A stretch of 64,000 nt of DNA from Bradyrhizobium sp. ORS 285 (lineage in GTDB: Bacteria > Pseudomonadota > Alphaproteobacteria > Rhizobiales > Xanthobacteraceae). A model generated the notes under the pieces. That model was given only the letters and a program-made list of their open reading frames with translations, did no database searches and was not told where the DNA came from. The stretch is taken from the NCBI RefSeq assembly GCF_900176205.1, contig NZ_LT859959.1, positions 248,001 through 312,000 of the forward strand, read 5' to 3'. Below are positions 45,217 through 56,008 of this stretch, piece after piece (position 1 is the first letter of the stretch; the number at the start of each line of letters is the position of its first letter). A program made the position numbers and the translations under genes.

Positions 45217-47205
45217 ATGCCGGCGACCAGGATTCTGTGGGGCCAAGTCTTTGCTGTCGCGCTGATCGTGCTGGTCGCGATCTGGGGAGCGACCGAATGG
45301 ACGGCGTGGCAGCTTGTGTTTCAGCCACGACTGGGTCCGCCGTGGTTCACACTTGCAGGTTGGCCGGTCTATTGGCCGCCGGCGTTCTTCTGGTGGTGGT
45401 TCGTCTATGACGCCTACGCGCCTGCGGTGTTCGCTGAGGGCGCGGCCATCGCGGCGCTGGGAAGCATCGTGGCTGTCGCGGCCGCGATCGGCATGTCGCT
45501 GTGGCGGGCGCGTGAGGCGCGGATCGTTGCGACCTACGGGTCTGCACGCTGGGCTGAGCCGGCGGAGGTGGAGAGGGCTGGGCTGCTCGGCGAGGACGGT
45601 GTGGTCCTGGGGCGTCTCGGCCTACGCTATCTTCGTCACGAGGGACCCGAACACGTCCTCTGCTTTGCGCCGACGCGTTCCGGCAAGGGTGTGGGTCTCG
45701 TGGTGCCATCGCTTCTGACCTGGTCGGGATCAGCCATCGTCCACGACATCAAGGGCGAGAACTGGCAGCTGACGGCCGGCTTCCGCGCGCGGCACGGTCG
45801 GGTCCTGATATTCGACCCGACCAATCCGCATGCCTCGGCCTACAATCCGCTGCTCGAGGTCAGACGCGGGGCATTCGAAGTCCGAGACGTCCAGAATGTC
45901 GCCGACGTGCTTGTGGATCCCGAAGGGTCGCTCGACAAACGCAACCATTGGGAAAAGACCAGCCATTCGCTGCTGGTCGGCGCCATCCTTCACGTCCTCT
46001 ACGCCGAGCCCAATAAGACCCTCGCTGGCGTTGCAGCCTTCCTGTCAGATCCGAAGCGTCCCATCGAGACCACGCTGATGGCCATGATGGCGACGCCCCA
46101 TCTGGGCGAAGAGGGGCCGCATCCCGTCATCGCATCGAGCGCACGCGAACTCTTGAACAAATCGGAGAACGAGCGATCAGGCGTGCTGTCGACTGCAATG
46201 TCGTTCCTCGGGCTCTACCGCGATCCTGTCGTAGCCGAGGTCACCGGCCGCTGTGATTGGCGCATCGCCGATCTGATTTCTGGCGAAGAGCCGACCACGC
46301 TGTACCTCGTCGTGCCGCCGTCCGACATCTCCCGCACCAAGCCGCTCATCCGGCTCGTGCTGAATCAGATCGGCCGTCGCCTCACCGAGGATCTGCAGGC
46401 GCGCGAGCGCCGGCATCGCGTGCTGATGATGCTGGACGAGTTTCCGGCGCTCGGACGGCTCGACTTCTTCGAATCTGCGCTCGCCTTCATGGCGGGCTAC
46501 GGGATCAAGAGCTTTCTGATCGCGCAGTCGCTCAATCAGATCGAGAAGGCCTATGGGCCGAACAACGCGATCCTGGACAATTGCCATGTCCGGGTTAGCT
46601 TTGCCACCAACGACGAGCGGACCGCCAAGCGTGTCTCGGATGCGCTCGGCACTGCCACCGAAATGCGGGCCATGAAGAACTATGCCGGTCATCGCCTGGC
46701 GCCCTGGCTCGGCCACCTCATGGTCTCGCGCCAGGAAACCCCGCGGGCGCTGCTGACGCCGGGCGAAGTGATGCAGCTGCCGCCGACCGATGAGGTTGTC
46801 ATGGTCGCGGGCGCGCCGCCGATCCGGGCCAAGAAGGCCCGCTACTTCGAGGACCAGCGGCTCGTCTCTCGGATCCTGTCGCCACCAGAGTTCACTCGAT
46901 GCGAGACGTTGCGACGGAAAGACGACTGGTCGGTTCTCGCGCCAATCGCGGCGGTGCTGGCCAAGTCGGAGGCGAGATCGCCGGCGAGCGAGGATCAGGC
47001 CAATGGTGGTTTGCGCCGTGAGCCGGAGCTGCCGGAGCACGTCGCGATTGCGACTGAAGCGGTGCCGGCGGACCCAGCTGACGAGTTCTCGCTCGTGCTC
47101 GATGATGATGACCAAGCGCCTCTTCCCAGAAGTGGTCGAGATCCGACGATGGTGGGTGTCGCGCGCCAAGCTGCGCTCGACCCTGGCGACGATCTCGGTC
47201 TCTGA
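45217..47205 (+). CDS. traG: Conjugal coupling protein TraG (VirD4-like)
   Basis: 662 residues. Inner-membrane ATPase that delivers the relaxase-DNA complex to the secretion channel. N-terminal helices (VFAVALIVLVAIWGATEWTA and PAVFAEGAAIAALGSIVAVA) precede Walker A CFAPTRSGKGVGLVVPSLLT and IVHDIKGENW. Walker B is RVLMMLDEFPALGRLDFFES, followed by AQSLNQIEKAYGPNNAILDN. The ATG at 45217 follows GGGAGA. Intact, with the C-terminal tail ending DDLGL. The next small gene starts 10 bp after the stop. Confidence 0.95.
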   Translation: MPATRILWGQVFAVALIVLVAIWGATEWTAWQLVFQPRLGPPWFTLAGWPVYWPPAFFWWWFVYDAYAPAVFAEGAAIAALGSIVAVAAAIGMSLWRAREARIVATYGSARWAEPAEVERAGLLGEDGVVLGRLGLRYLRHEGPEHVLCFAPTRSGKGVGLVVPSLLTWSGSAIVHDIKGENWQLTAGFRARHGRVLIFDPTNPHASAYNPLLEVRRGAFEVRDVQNVADVLVDPEGSLDKRNHWEKTSHSLLVGAILHVLYAEPNKTLAGVAAFLSDPKRPIETTLMAMMATPHLGEEGPHPVIASSARELLNKSENERSGVLSTAMSFLGLYRDPVVAEVTGRCDWRIADLISGEEPTTLYLVVPPSDISRTKPLIRLVLNQIGRRLTEDLQARERRHRVLMMLDEFPALGRLDFFESALAFMAGYGIKSFLIAQSLNQIEKAYGPNNAILDNCHVRVSFATNDERTAKRVSDALGTATEMRAMKNYAGHRLAPWLGHLMVSRQETPRALLTPGEVMQLPPTDEVVMVAGAPPIRAKKARYFEDQRLVSRILSPPEFTRCETLRRKDDWSVLAPIAAVLAKSEARSPASEDQANGGLRREPELPEHVAIATEAVPADPADEFSLVLDDDDQAPLPRSGRDPTMVGVARQAALDPGDDLGL

Positions 47206-47215
47206 GGATCGTCCG

Positions 47216-47644
47216 ATGCGTGATCGCATGAATGTCTACTTCCCGCCCGCGCTGCTGAAGCAGATCACCGAGCTGGCCGACCGCAAGAAGCTGTCGCGCT
47301 CGGCGATCGTGGAGGCAGCCGTGCTGTCCTTCCTGTCGCCCGACGGCGCTGACCGCCGCGAGGCGGCCTTCACCCGCAGGCTCGACCGGCTGTCGCGGCA
47401 GATGCAGCGGCTGGAGCGCGATGTCGGCATTCTTGCCGAGACGCTCGCGCTGTTCGTCCGCTTCTGGCTGACCGTAACACCACCACTGCCGAACGAGATG
47501 CAGTCCGCGGCGCAGCTCAAGGGGCGTGAGCGCTTCGAAGGCTTCGTTGAGGCGCTTGGCCGGCGGTTGCAGAAAGGACAGAGCTTCTTGCGGGAGATCC
47601 CGGAGGACTTCGTGAGGAAGACACCGGAAGAGCCAGGCGAATGA
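47216..47644 (+). CDS. CopG-type ribbon-helix-helix protein after traG
   Basis: 142 residues. The first 50 form a ribbon-helix-helix DNA-binding domain (MNVYFPPALLKQITELADRK, then KLSRSAIVEAAVLSFL). A helical part follows with coiled-coil character (RRLDRLSRQMQRLERDVGIL) and a hydrophobic stretch AETLALFVRFWLTVTPPLP. Relatives stand at this place in rhizobial conjugation loci and may assist nicking or repress transfer genes (inference). Starts 10 bp after traG, so it is in the same transcript. Confidence 0.85.
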   Translation: MRDRMNVYFPPALLKQITELADRKKLSRSAIVEAAVLSFLSPDGADRREAAFTRRLDRLSRQMQRLERDVGILAETLALFVRFWLTVTPPLPNEMQSAAQLKGRERFEGFVEALGRRLQKGQSFLREIPEDFVRKTPEEPGE

Positions 47645-47779
47645 GAGACGGCTTCGGACAGGGGCGAAGCAGGCGTCTACGCTGGAGCTTCTTTTCCTGC
47701 GCTTGAGCGAGAACGCTCGCTCGCCTCAGGTGCCATTCAGCAAGCAGGGGGATATCGACGGACCAAATGGGTCCGAACG

Positions 47780-48307
47780 ATGAAGAAGAAGATCACTCTG
47801 CAGCTCTCTGATGAGATTCTCGATCGTCTGAAGAGCGCGACGGATGAGCGATGTGTGAACCGCGCGATCCTGGTGGAGAAGGCGCTGGAGCGCTTCCTTC
47901 GTGAGCCGGTGGATGGCGGAGCGCCGTCGCAAAATCGACTAAGTGGGTTGGAAGAGCAGCTCGAAGGCATTCAGCGGGATCTGAAGGCGCTGAATGAAAC
48001 GGTCGGCCTGCATGCCCGCTATCACCTGGCCTTGACGTCGCTCGGGCGGGACGGGACCACCAAGGCGACGGCGGATCATTCTGGGGAGGCTCCAGGGAGC
48101 GGACGGGTTGAAGCGGAGGTTCGCGAGCGTGTAACGGCGGACCTTTCTTCCGAGCAGGGTGGCGAGCCCTTGCCGTTCGGAGCTCCGACCCGTCGTGCGA
48201 ACCACACCGGGATCGCGGCGCCGATCACTGAGGTGTCGTGGGGTGTGCCGGCCGCCCGGGAGGGCGGCGAGGACCCCTTTCGCCTTGCGGAGGGATTGCT
48301 GCGCTGA
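47780..48307 (+). CDS. Second ribbon-helix-helix protein
   Basis: 175 residues. Starts MKKKITLQLSDEILDRLKSA and continues CVNRAILVEKALERFL, an Arc/MetJ/CopG-like fold. A short coiled coil (LEEQLEGIQRDLKALNETVG) is followed by a low-complexity tail with no known motif, ending PFRLAEGLLR. It resembles the upstream gene in plan but not closely in sequence. The 135-bp gap before it has no clear promoter. Role unknown; DNA binding is the only safe inference. Confidence 0.75.
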   Translation: MKKKITLQLSDEILDRLKSATDERCVNRAILVEKALERFLREPVDGGAPSQNRLSGLEEQLEGIQRDLKALNETVGLHARYHLALTSLGRDGTTKATADHSGEAPGSGRVEAEVRERVTADLSSEQGGEPLPFGAPTRRANHTGIAAPITEVSWGVPAAREGGEDPFRLAEGLLR

Positions 48308-48350
48308 GCAATCTTACCCGAACTGTCCCCGAGAGGCTGGGCCGGACTAC

Positions 48351-49715
48351 ATGTTCGGCAGGAAGGGAGCAGACGCCAAGGACGGCGGTGCCGGAATCTC
48401 CGGCTGGGCTGTCGTGGCTCTGGTCTTCATGCCATTCGCGGCCGGGTATTTCCTGTCGTACCTGTTCCGGACAATCAATGGCGTCGTCTCCGCACGCTTG
48501 GCCCCGGAGCTCGGACTGAATGCCGCCGATCTCGGCCTGATCACGGCCGTCTACTTTCTGGTGCTCGCGGCCGCCCAGATCCCGGTCGGCGTGATGCTCG
48601 ATCGCTACGGGCCGCGGCGCGTGCAGAGCGCTCTGCTTCTGGTTGCTGCGTTCGGCGCAGCCGCGTTTGCGCGCTCGTCCGGGCCGCTCTCGCTGCTGAT
48701 GTCGCGCGCTGTCATTGGGCTTGGCGTCGCAGCTGCTCTCACCGCCGGCTTGAAGGCGATCGTTCTCTGGTTCCCGCGGGAGCGTGTGGCGCTCGTGAAT
48801 GGATACATGGTCATGCTCGGCGCGCTTGGTGCCGTTGCCGCCACGCTTCCAGCAGAAGCAGTGCTGGCGAAAACTGGATGGCGGGATCTGTTCGATATCC
48901 TGGCCGTGACCACAGCGGGCACGGCGATCCTGATCTTCTTCCTGGTCCCGGAGCGCGATGTCGAGGCGTCATCCGCATCGGCCGGCGGCGGTCTGCGAGA
49001 GATCCTGGCTGATCGACGTTTCTGGAGGATCGCGCCGCTCTCGGGCGCCTGCATCGGATCGGCCTGGTCGATGCAAGGTCTCTGGGCACCCGCGTGGCTG
49101 ACGGACGTCGAGGGTATGACACGGACCGAGGTCGTGACGGCGCTCTGTGCGACGGCCATCGTGCTCAGTCTTGGGGCTTGGCTGCTCGGCATGCTCGCGA
49201 GTTGGACTCGCGGGAAAGGCATCAGGTCCGAGACATTGCTCGCGCTCGTGGCGGTCCTGTTCATCCTGGCCCAACTGGCGCTGGTGCTACGACTGCCGCT
49301 GCCGTCGATCGGTCCCTGGTTGATGATCGCCATTGTGGGATCGGCAACCGTGCTGAGCTTTGCAATCATCTCGGACTATTTTCCCAAGGAGATGGCGGGC
49401 CGAGCGAACGGCGTTTTGAATGTCGTGCATTTCGGGTGGGGTTTCCTTGCTCAATACGGGACAGGACTGCTGGTGGCGCAATGGGTCCAACAAGACGGAC
49501 ACTACCCGGCCGTCGCTTATCAGGTCGCGTTCGGCGTCAATGTTGCCCTGCAAGCTGCTGCCCTTGTTTGGTTCGCAATTCCGCACCGAAGGCGAGCGAT
49601 AAGGCAGTCAGACGATCGATTCAGCTTCGCATCGGCTAAGGGCGCTGACGATTTCGGATCGTACTCCGAACTGCCTGTTCTGATCGAGGAGCCGGCGGTT
49701 CAAGGCAAGTGGTGA
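48351..49715 (+). CDS. MFS transporter inside the conjugation locus
   Basis: 454 residues, twelve hydrophobic helices. Helix 1 is AVVALVFMPFAAGYFLSYLF and the motif between helices 2 and 3 is PVGVMLDRYGPRRVQSALLL, the classic MFS signature. Helix 4 to 5 has VIGLGVAAALTAGLKAIVLW, and the second half contains IISDYFPKEMAGRANGVLNV. The family resembles sugar-phosphate or organic-acid permeases, but no substrate can be named. It is a cargo gene between traG and trbB in the same direction; ATG 48351 precedes the first helix closely. Upstream open frame to 48159 overlaps the previous gene and is rejected. Confidence 0.85.
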   Translation: MFGRKGADAKDGGAGISGWAVVALVFMPFAAGYFLSYLFRTINGVVSARLAPELGLNAADLGLITAVYFLVLAAAQIPVGVMLDRYGPRRVQSALLLVAAFGAAAFARSSGPLSLLMSRAVIGLGVAAALTAGLKAIVLWFPRERVALVNGYMVMLGALGAVAATLPAEAVLAKTGWRDLFDILAVTTAGTAILIFFLVPERDVEASSASAGGGLREILADRRFWRIAPLSGACIGSAWSMQGLWAPAWLTDVEGMTRTEVVTALCATAIVLSLGAWLLGMLASWTRGKGIRSETLLALVAVLFILAQLALVLRLPLPSIGPWLMIAIVGSATVLSFAIISDYFPKEMAGRANGVLNVVHFGWGFLAQYGTGLLVAQWVQQDGHYPAVAYQVAFGVNVALQAAALVWFAIPHRRRAIRQSDDRFSFASAKGADDFGSYSELPVLIEEPAVQGKW

Positions 49716-49990
49716 GGCGGTCGGTCCGACGTCCTCAGACCCTCTGAACGCGAGATCCGAGAAAAATTCGTGACGCATGACGGGCCGCCGCGCCTTCGAG
49801 ATGCGGCGGCTCGTCGCGCACGCCGACAATTGTTTGGCGATCCTCCGGAAGCGGACCAGGCTCAGCGTCTACGCTTTTCTTCGCCAGAGCACGCAGACGG
49901 CAAGGGTGATCTTGCTCGGTTCGAGCTGCTGCATTCTTTGATTGTCCGGTTCGCGCAGCGTGAGTGCGCTTGACGAGTCGGAGATCAGGG
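49716..49990. other. 275-bp spacer before trbB
   Basis: Contains a short unsupported open frame (49770-49973, MTHDGPPRLRDAAARR). No motif or ribosome-binding site. The trb promoter may lie here. Confidence 0.4.
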
Positions 49991-50956
49991 GTGACCGAGA
50001 TCGCTCAAACGCAGAGTGCCTCGCGTGGCGCGCGTATGCTGCGGACAGCTCTGGGGTCGGCAATAGAGCTCCTTCTCGACGATGCATCTGTGGTCGAGGT
50101 GATGCTCAATCCGGACGGCCGGCTCTGGGCTGATCGTCTGGCATCTGGTTTGGTCGACACGGGCGAGATGGTTTCCGCTGCCGATGGCGAGCGGATCATT
50201 CGTCTCGTCGCCCACCATGTCGGGCTCGAGGTCCATGCCGGATCTCCACGCGTCTCGGCAGAATTGCCAGGTACGGGCGAACGGTTCGAAGTTCTGATGC
50301 CTCCTGTCGTTGCCGCGCCGACCTTCGCGATCCGCAAGCCGGCCGTCGCGGTCTTCACGCTCGATCATTACGTCGCGGACGGGATCATGAGCCAGGTGCA
50401 GGCTGGTGGCTTGCGGAAAGCCGTGCTCGATCGCTGCAACATTCTGGTGGCTGGAGGCACGTCGACGGGCAAGACCACGCTGACGAACGCGCTGCTAGCC
50501 GTCGTTGCCGAAACCTGCGACCGCGTGGTGCTGATCGAGGATACCCGTGAGCTGCAGTGCCACGCGCCCAATCTGGTTGCGCTTCGGACCAAGGACGGCG
50601 TGGCGTCGCTCTCCGATTTGGTTCGTTCGTCTCTGCGCCTGCGGCCGGATCGCATTCCGATCGGCGAAGTGCGCGGTCCCGAGGCGCTCGATCTCCTGAA
50701 GGCCTGGGGCACGGGCCATCCCGGGGGTATCGGGACGATTCACGCGGGCTCCGCGCTCGGCGCGCTCCGGCGGCTGGAGCAATTGGTCCAGGAAGCCGTG
50801 GTGACTGTACCGCGAGCCCTGATCGCCGAAACCATCGACGTCATCGCTGTGCTGACGGGCCGCGGTCGAGCGCGCTGCCTGAGCGAGCTGGTGCGCGTGG
50901 AGGGGCTTTCTGAATCCGGAGACTACGTCCTCGCACAGATGGGAGATCACAGGTGA
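49991..50956 (+). CDS. trbB: Conjugal transfer ATPase TrbB
   Basis: About 321 residues. VirB11-like hexameric ATPase that powers the type IV secretion channel. Walker A is [20 protein letters not shown] (about 158-175), Asp box [10 protein letters not shown], Walker B region [20 protein letters not shown] and His box [24 protein letters not shown] at 49991 after TCAGGGG is the best start ([17 protein letters not shown]); intact to the overlapping start of trbC (GTG 50953). Confidence 0.93.
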   Translation: MTEIAQTQSASRGARMLRTALGSAIELLLDDASVVEVMLNPDGRLWADRLASGLVDTGEMVSAADGERIIRLVAHHVGLEVHAGSPRVSAELPGTGERFEVLMPPVVAAPTFAIRKPAVAVFTLDHYVADGIMSQVQAGGLRKAVLDRCNILVAGGTSTGKTTLTNALLAVVAETCDRVVLIEDTRELQCHAPNLVALRTKDGVASLSDLVRSSLRLRPDRIPIGEVRGPEALDLLKAWGTGHPGGIGTIHAGSALGALRRLEQLVQEAVVTVPRALIAETIDVIAVLTGRGRARCLSELVRVEGLSESGDYVLAQMGDHR

Positions 50957-51276
50957 CGACACCGACGAGAATATTGCTGGCGAGCTGGGTTGTTGCGACG
51001 GCGCTTTCGATGCTGCTTGACGCCCCCGCTCACGCCGCCGGTTCGAACATGCCGTGGGAGCAGCCGCTCAATCAGATCCTGCTGTCGGTCGAGGGGCCGG
51101 TCGCCAAGATCGTCGCCGTGATCATCATTATCACGACCGGTCTGTCGCTTGCCTTCGGAGAGACCTCGGGCGGTTTCCGGCGGCTGATCCAGATCGTGTT
51201 CGGGCTCTCCATCGCCTTCGCTGCCTCGAGCTTCTTCCTGTCGTTCTTCTCGTTCGGCGGCGGGGTGGTGATCTGA
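50953..51276 (+). CDS. trbC: Conjugal pilin TrbC
   Basis: 107 residues. Small VirB2-like pilin subunit. An N-terminal signal segment (LASWVVATALSMLLDAPAHA) is followed by two hydrophobic helices (KIVAVIIIITTGLSLAFGE and LIQIVFGLSIAFAASSFFLS). Its start overlaps the trbB stop and its stop overlaps the trbD start (TGATG). In relatives the pilin is processed by TraF and becomes cyclic; here TraF is broken. Confidence 0.93.
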   Translation: MTTPTRILLASWVVATALSMLLDAPAHAAGSNMPWEQPLNQILLSVEGPVAKIVAVIIIITTGLSLAFGETSGGFRRLIQIVFGLSIAFAASSFFLSFFSFGGGVVI

Positions 51277-51539
51277 TGGATGAAGAGGTCAAAGGTTTTG
51301 CCGCGCCGGTTCATCGCTCCCTGACGGAGCCGATCCTGCTGGGTGGGGCGCCGCGCTCTGTCGCGATCGTCAACGGCACGCTGTCGGCCGCGTTGGGCCT
51401 TGGTTTGCGGCTCTGGTTCTTCGGCCTGCTGCTTTGGTTCGTCGGTCACATGATCGCAGTGTGGGCCACGAAGCGCGATCCGTCCTTCATCGAAGTGGTG
51501 CGCCGTCATCTGCGCATTCCCGGTCATCTCGGTCAGTGA
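51276..51539 (+). CDS. trbD: Conjugal transfer protein TrbD
   Basis: 87 residues. VirB3-like membrane protein. Two hydrophobic parts (LSAALGLGLRLWFFGLLLWF and VGHMIAVWAT) after PVHRSLTEPILLGGAPRSVA, the typical TrbD start, and the end RRHLRIPGHLGQ. Start ATG overlaps the trbC stop. Intact. Confidence 0.92.
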   Translation: MDEEVKGFAAPVHRSLTEPILLGGAPRSVAIVNGTLSAALGLGLRLWFFGLLLWFVGHMIAVWATKRDPSFIEVVRRHLRIPGHLGQ

Positions 51540-51547
51540 GATCAGCC

Positions 51548-53090
51548 ATGTTCAATCTCGCCGAATATCGCCGCACCAACATCCGCCTTGCTGACTTCCT
51601 GCCCTGGGCGGCGCTGGTCGATGAGGGCATCGTCCTCAACAAGGACGGCTCGCTGCAGCGGACGGCGCGCTTTCGAGGTCCCGATCTGGAGAGTTCGGTC
51701 GAGTCCGAGCTCGTGGCGGTCGCTGCCCGCCTCAACAACACGCTGCGACGGCTGGGATCGGGGTGGGCCATCTTCGTGGAGGCCCAGCGGCATTCGGCGG
51801 GAGCTTATCCGCCCTGCATGTTTCCGGATGCCGCGTCCGCGCTGGTCGATGCCGAGCGGAAGGCGCAGTTCGAGGAAGAGGGGGCCCACTATGAGTCAAG
51901 CTATTTTCTGACCTTTCTCTATCTGCCGCCGCGCGAGGACGTCGCACGTTCCGAACGCGTGCTCTACGAGGGCCGGCCGCAGCCGGATGGTGTCAATGGG
52001 CGGGAGATCTTGCGCGGTTTCGTCGACCGAACCGATCGCATCCTGCAACTGATTGCGGGCTTCATGCCGGAATGCGCCTGGCTCGGTGACGACGCCGTGC
52101 TGAGCTACCTGCAATCGACGATCTCGACCCAGCGCCAGCGCGTCCGCGTCCCCGAAATCCCAATGCATCTCGATGGGTTGCTCGCCGATCAGCCGCTCAC
52201 CTGCGGTCTCGAGCCGATGCTGGGATCGGTTCATCTGCGTGTTTTGACTATCGTAGGGTTTCCGTCGGCGACGACGCCGGGGATTCTGGATGATCTCAAT
52301 CGGCTGGCTTTTGCCTATCGCTGGTCGACCCGCGCCATCATGCTGGACAAGCAGGATGCCGTGAAGCTCGTGACGCGAATCCGCCGGCAATGGTTCGCCA
52401 AGCGCAAATCGCTGGCTGCTCTTCTCAAGGAGGTGATGACCAACGAGGCAGCGAGCCTGGTGGATACCGACGCCCACAACAAGGCGATCGACGCCGATGC
52501 GGCGCTGCAGGACCTCGGCTCCGATGACATCGGCCAAGCCTATGTCACGGCGACCGTGACCGTCTGGGATGCGGACCCGGCACGAGCGGACGAGAAGCGG
52601 CGGCTGGTTGAGAAGGTCATCCAGGGGCGCGACTTCACCTGCATGGCCGAGAGCGTGAATGCCGTCGAAGCCTGGCTCGGCGGATTGCCTGGGCACGTCT
52701 ACGCCAATGTTCGACAGCCTCCGCTCTCGACCCTGAATCTGGCGCATATGATTCCGCTGTCCGCCGTCTGGGCCGGCGAGACGCGTGACCATCACCTCAA
52801 GGCTCCGCCGCTGCTATTCGGCCGAACGGAAGGGGCGACGCCGTTCCGGTTCGCGCTACATGTCGGTGATGTCGGTCATACGCTGGTGGTCGGCCCGACT
52901 GGTGCTGGAAAGTCGGTTCTGCTGGCGACGATGGCTCTGCAGTTCCGCCGCTATCCCGGCTCGCAAATCTTCGCCTTCGACTTCGGCGGCTCAATGCGGG
53001 TCGCAGCGCTCGCCATGGATGGTGACTGGCACGACCTCGGTGGTGCGCTGTCGGCCGAGAGCGAGAGCTCGGTTGCGCTGCAGCCCTTGG
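51548..53090 (+). pseudogene. trbE: TrbE, cut off after about 514 residues
   Basis: VirB4-like ATPase of the transfer channel. It starts MFNLAEYRRTNIRLADFLPW and is normal up to ALSAESESSVALQPL; Walker A is VVGPTGAGKSVLLATMALQF (about 452-465) and FAFDFGGSMRVAALAM follows. At about 53088 the sequence jumps into the middle of trbL. The frame continues with a 45-residue nonsense tail to 53224. About 300 residues with Walker B and the C-terminal half are missing, so the ATPase cannot work. Confidence 0.92.
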
Positions 53091-53867
53091 GTGGTCGTGC
53101 TGCTCGCCTTCTTCATCCTGGCGATCCAGATCTTCGTCACCCTCATCGAGTTCAAGCTGACGACGCTCGCCGGCTTCGTGCTGATCCCGTTTGGCCTATT
53201 TGGCAAGACGGCGTTCGCTGCTGAGCGGGTGCTCGGGAACGTCATCTCGTCGGGCATCAAGGTCCTCGTACTGGCCGTGATCTCCGGCGTCGGCTCGACG
53301 TTGTTCACGCAGCTGACGCAAGCCGCCGGTGGCGATCCGCCGACGATCGACAGCGCCATGGCTCTGGTACTGGCATCGCTGTCGCTGCTCGGTCTCGGAC
53401 TGTTCGGACCTGGCATCGCCAATGGACTGGTGTCTGGCGGGCCGCAGCTGGGCGCCGGTAGCGTTGCCGGCGCATCATTGGCGGCAGGCGGCCTTGTCGT
53501 GGCTGGCGCTGGTCTCGCGACAGGAGCTGCGGGGCTCGGTGGTGCTGCCTTATCTGGCTCAGCAAAGGCGGCTGCTTCTATTCGCTCTGGTGTGTCTAGC
53601 GCTTTGCGCGGCGGCATGACCGGAGATGATGAGGCGGAGGCAACCGCAAGCCCGCTTCGTCATAAGGCGGAAGCACGGAGGAGCGGAGTCGATGGCTCTC
53701 ATGGAGCCGAGGGCGGCGGTTCGGCCGGCGGCTCGCCCCGTTGGGCGCAACGCATCAAGGCGGCGCGAGCCATTCATCAGGGCACATCCACGACCACGCA
53801 GGCCGTGCGCAACGCCGAGCAAGGCGGGCATGGCGGCTCGATTGATCTCTCCGAGGGGAAATCCTGA
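53088..53867 (+). pseudogene. trbL: TrbL, C-terminal part only
   Basis: About 259 residues in the frame starting VVVLLAFFILAIQIFVTLIE. This is the second half of the VirB6-like polytopic channel protein, with LTTLAGFVLIPFGLFGKTAF, LMVLASLSLLGLGLFGPGIA-like helices (about 53367-53425), Gly/Ala-rich repeats and a charged tail ending HGGSIDLSEGKS. The N-terminal half is lost by the deletion that also removed trbJ and the end of trbE. It has no start codon of its own. Confidence 0.9.
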
Positions 53868-53868
53868 C

Positions 53869-54043
53869 ATGTTCAAGCGTCCATCCGTTCACTACGGCCG
53901 CACGCCCGAGCCGGTGACGCCATATCAGAAGGCGGCCCAGGTTTGGGACGAGCGCATTGGTTCGGCGCGCGTCCAGGCTAGGAATTGGCGGCTGATGGCG
54001 TTCGGCTGCCTTGTCCTCGCGGCCAGCTTTGCCGCCGCTCTGA
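53869..54043 (+). pseudogene. trbF: TrbF, first 57 residues only
   Basis: VirB8-like inner-membrane protein. MFKRPSVHYGRTPEPVTPYQ and WDERIGSARVQARNWRLMAF match the TrbF start. The membrane helix (CLVLAASFAAAL) is cut at 54041-54044, where an IS21 istA fragment begins. Its start lies 1 bp after the trbL stop. trbG and trbI, which should follow, are absent. Confidence 0.9.
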
Positions 54044-55560
<1,517 letters not shown>

Positions 55561-55569
<9 letters not shown>

Positions 55570-55608
55570 CGCTGCGGCAATGCTGATTGTCGCCCAGCGT
55601 CAATCAGC
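55561..55608. repeat. Perfect 14-bp inverted repeat over the istB stop
   Basis: GCTGATTGACGCTG (55561-55574) and CAGCGTCAATCAGC (55595-55608) with a 20-nt loop that includes another gctgattg. Could be a transcription terminator or part of the IS21 right end, which should lie within the next 100 bp; I could not fix that end. Confidence 0.6.
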
Positions 55609-55685
55609 CCTTGCCAAGCCGGGAGCCAGCGACAATGATCCGGCCACCCGGCTCCAATCTTCTCCTCCAGATTGACGCCAAGTTC

Positions 55686-55946
55686 TCATCCTGATCGTCG
55701 CGCTATACGAGGATCAACACACACAGCCCGCACGCCCCGGGCACGCAATTCCGTATAAAGCCAACGGGCAAGACCACCAATTTCAAGGCCGACCTTGTTA
55801 ATGTCGACCTCAACGCTTGCGAGCCACTGGGCAATCGCATCTGGCTCCGATGCCGTCTTGCCCTCCCTCAGAATGAAGCCTTTCTCATCGACGACGCAGA
55901 TCGCCGTTTCTTTCAAAGATACGTCCAGGCCAGCGTAGTGCATCAT
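55686..55946 (-). pseudogene. IS110 family transposase, N-terminal fragment
   Basis: About 80 residues: MMHYAGLDVSLKETAICVVD (the DEDD-domain first Asp), EPDAIAQWLASVEV, GLEIGGLARWLYTELRARGV with the Glu, then the sequence stops making sense after VRAVCVDPR where relatives continue with a Lys-rich region. About three quarters of the enzyme is missing. The upstream side (55978-56018) has the inverted pair GCGGCCGCTCCG / CGGAGCAGCGGCCGC, probably the subterminal repeat of this IS. Confidence 0.85.
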
Positions 55947-56008
55947 AGTGACCCCTCCGAGGAAGCGCGGCTCCTGCGGCCGCTCCGATCGACTTTGCCA
56001 AACGGAGC

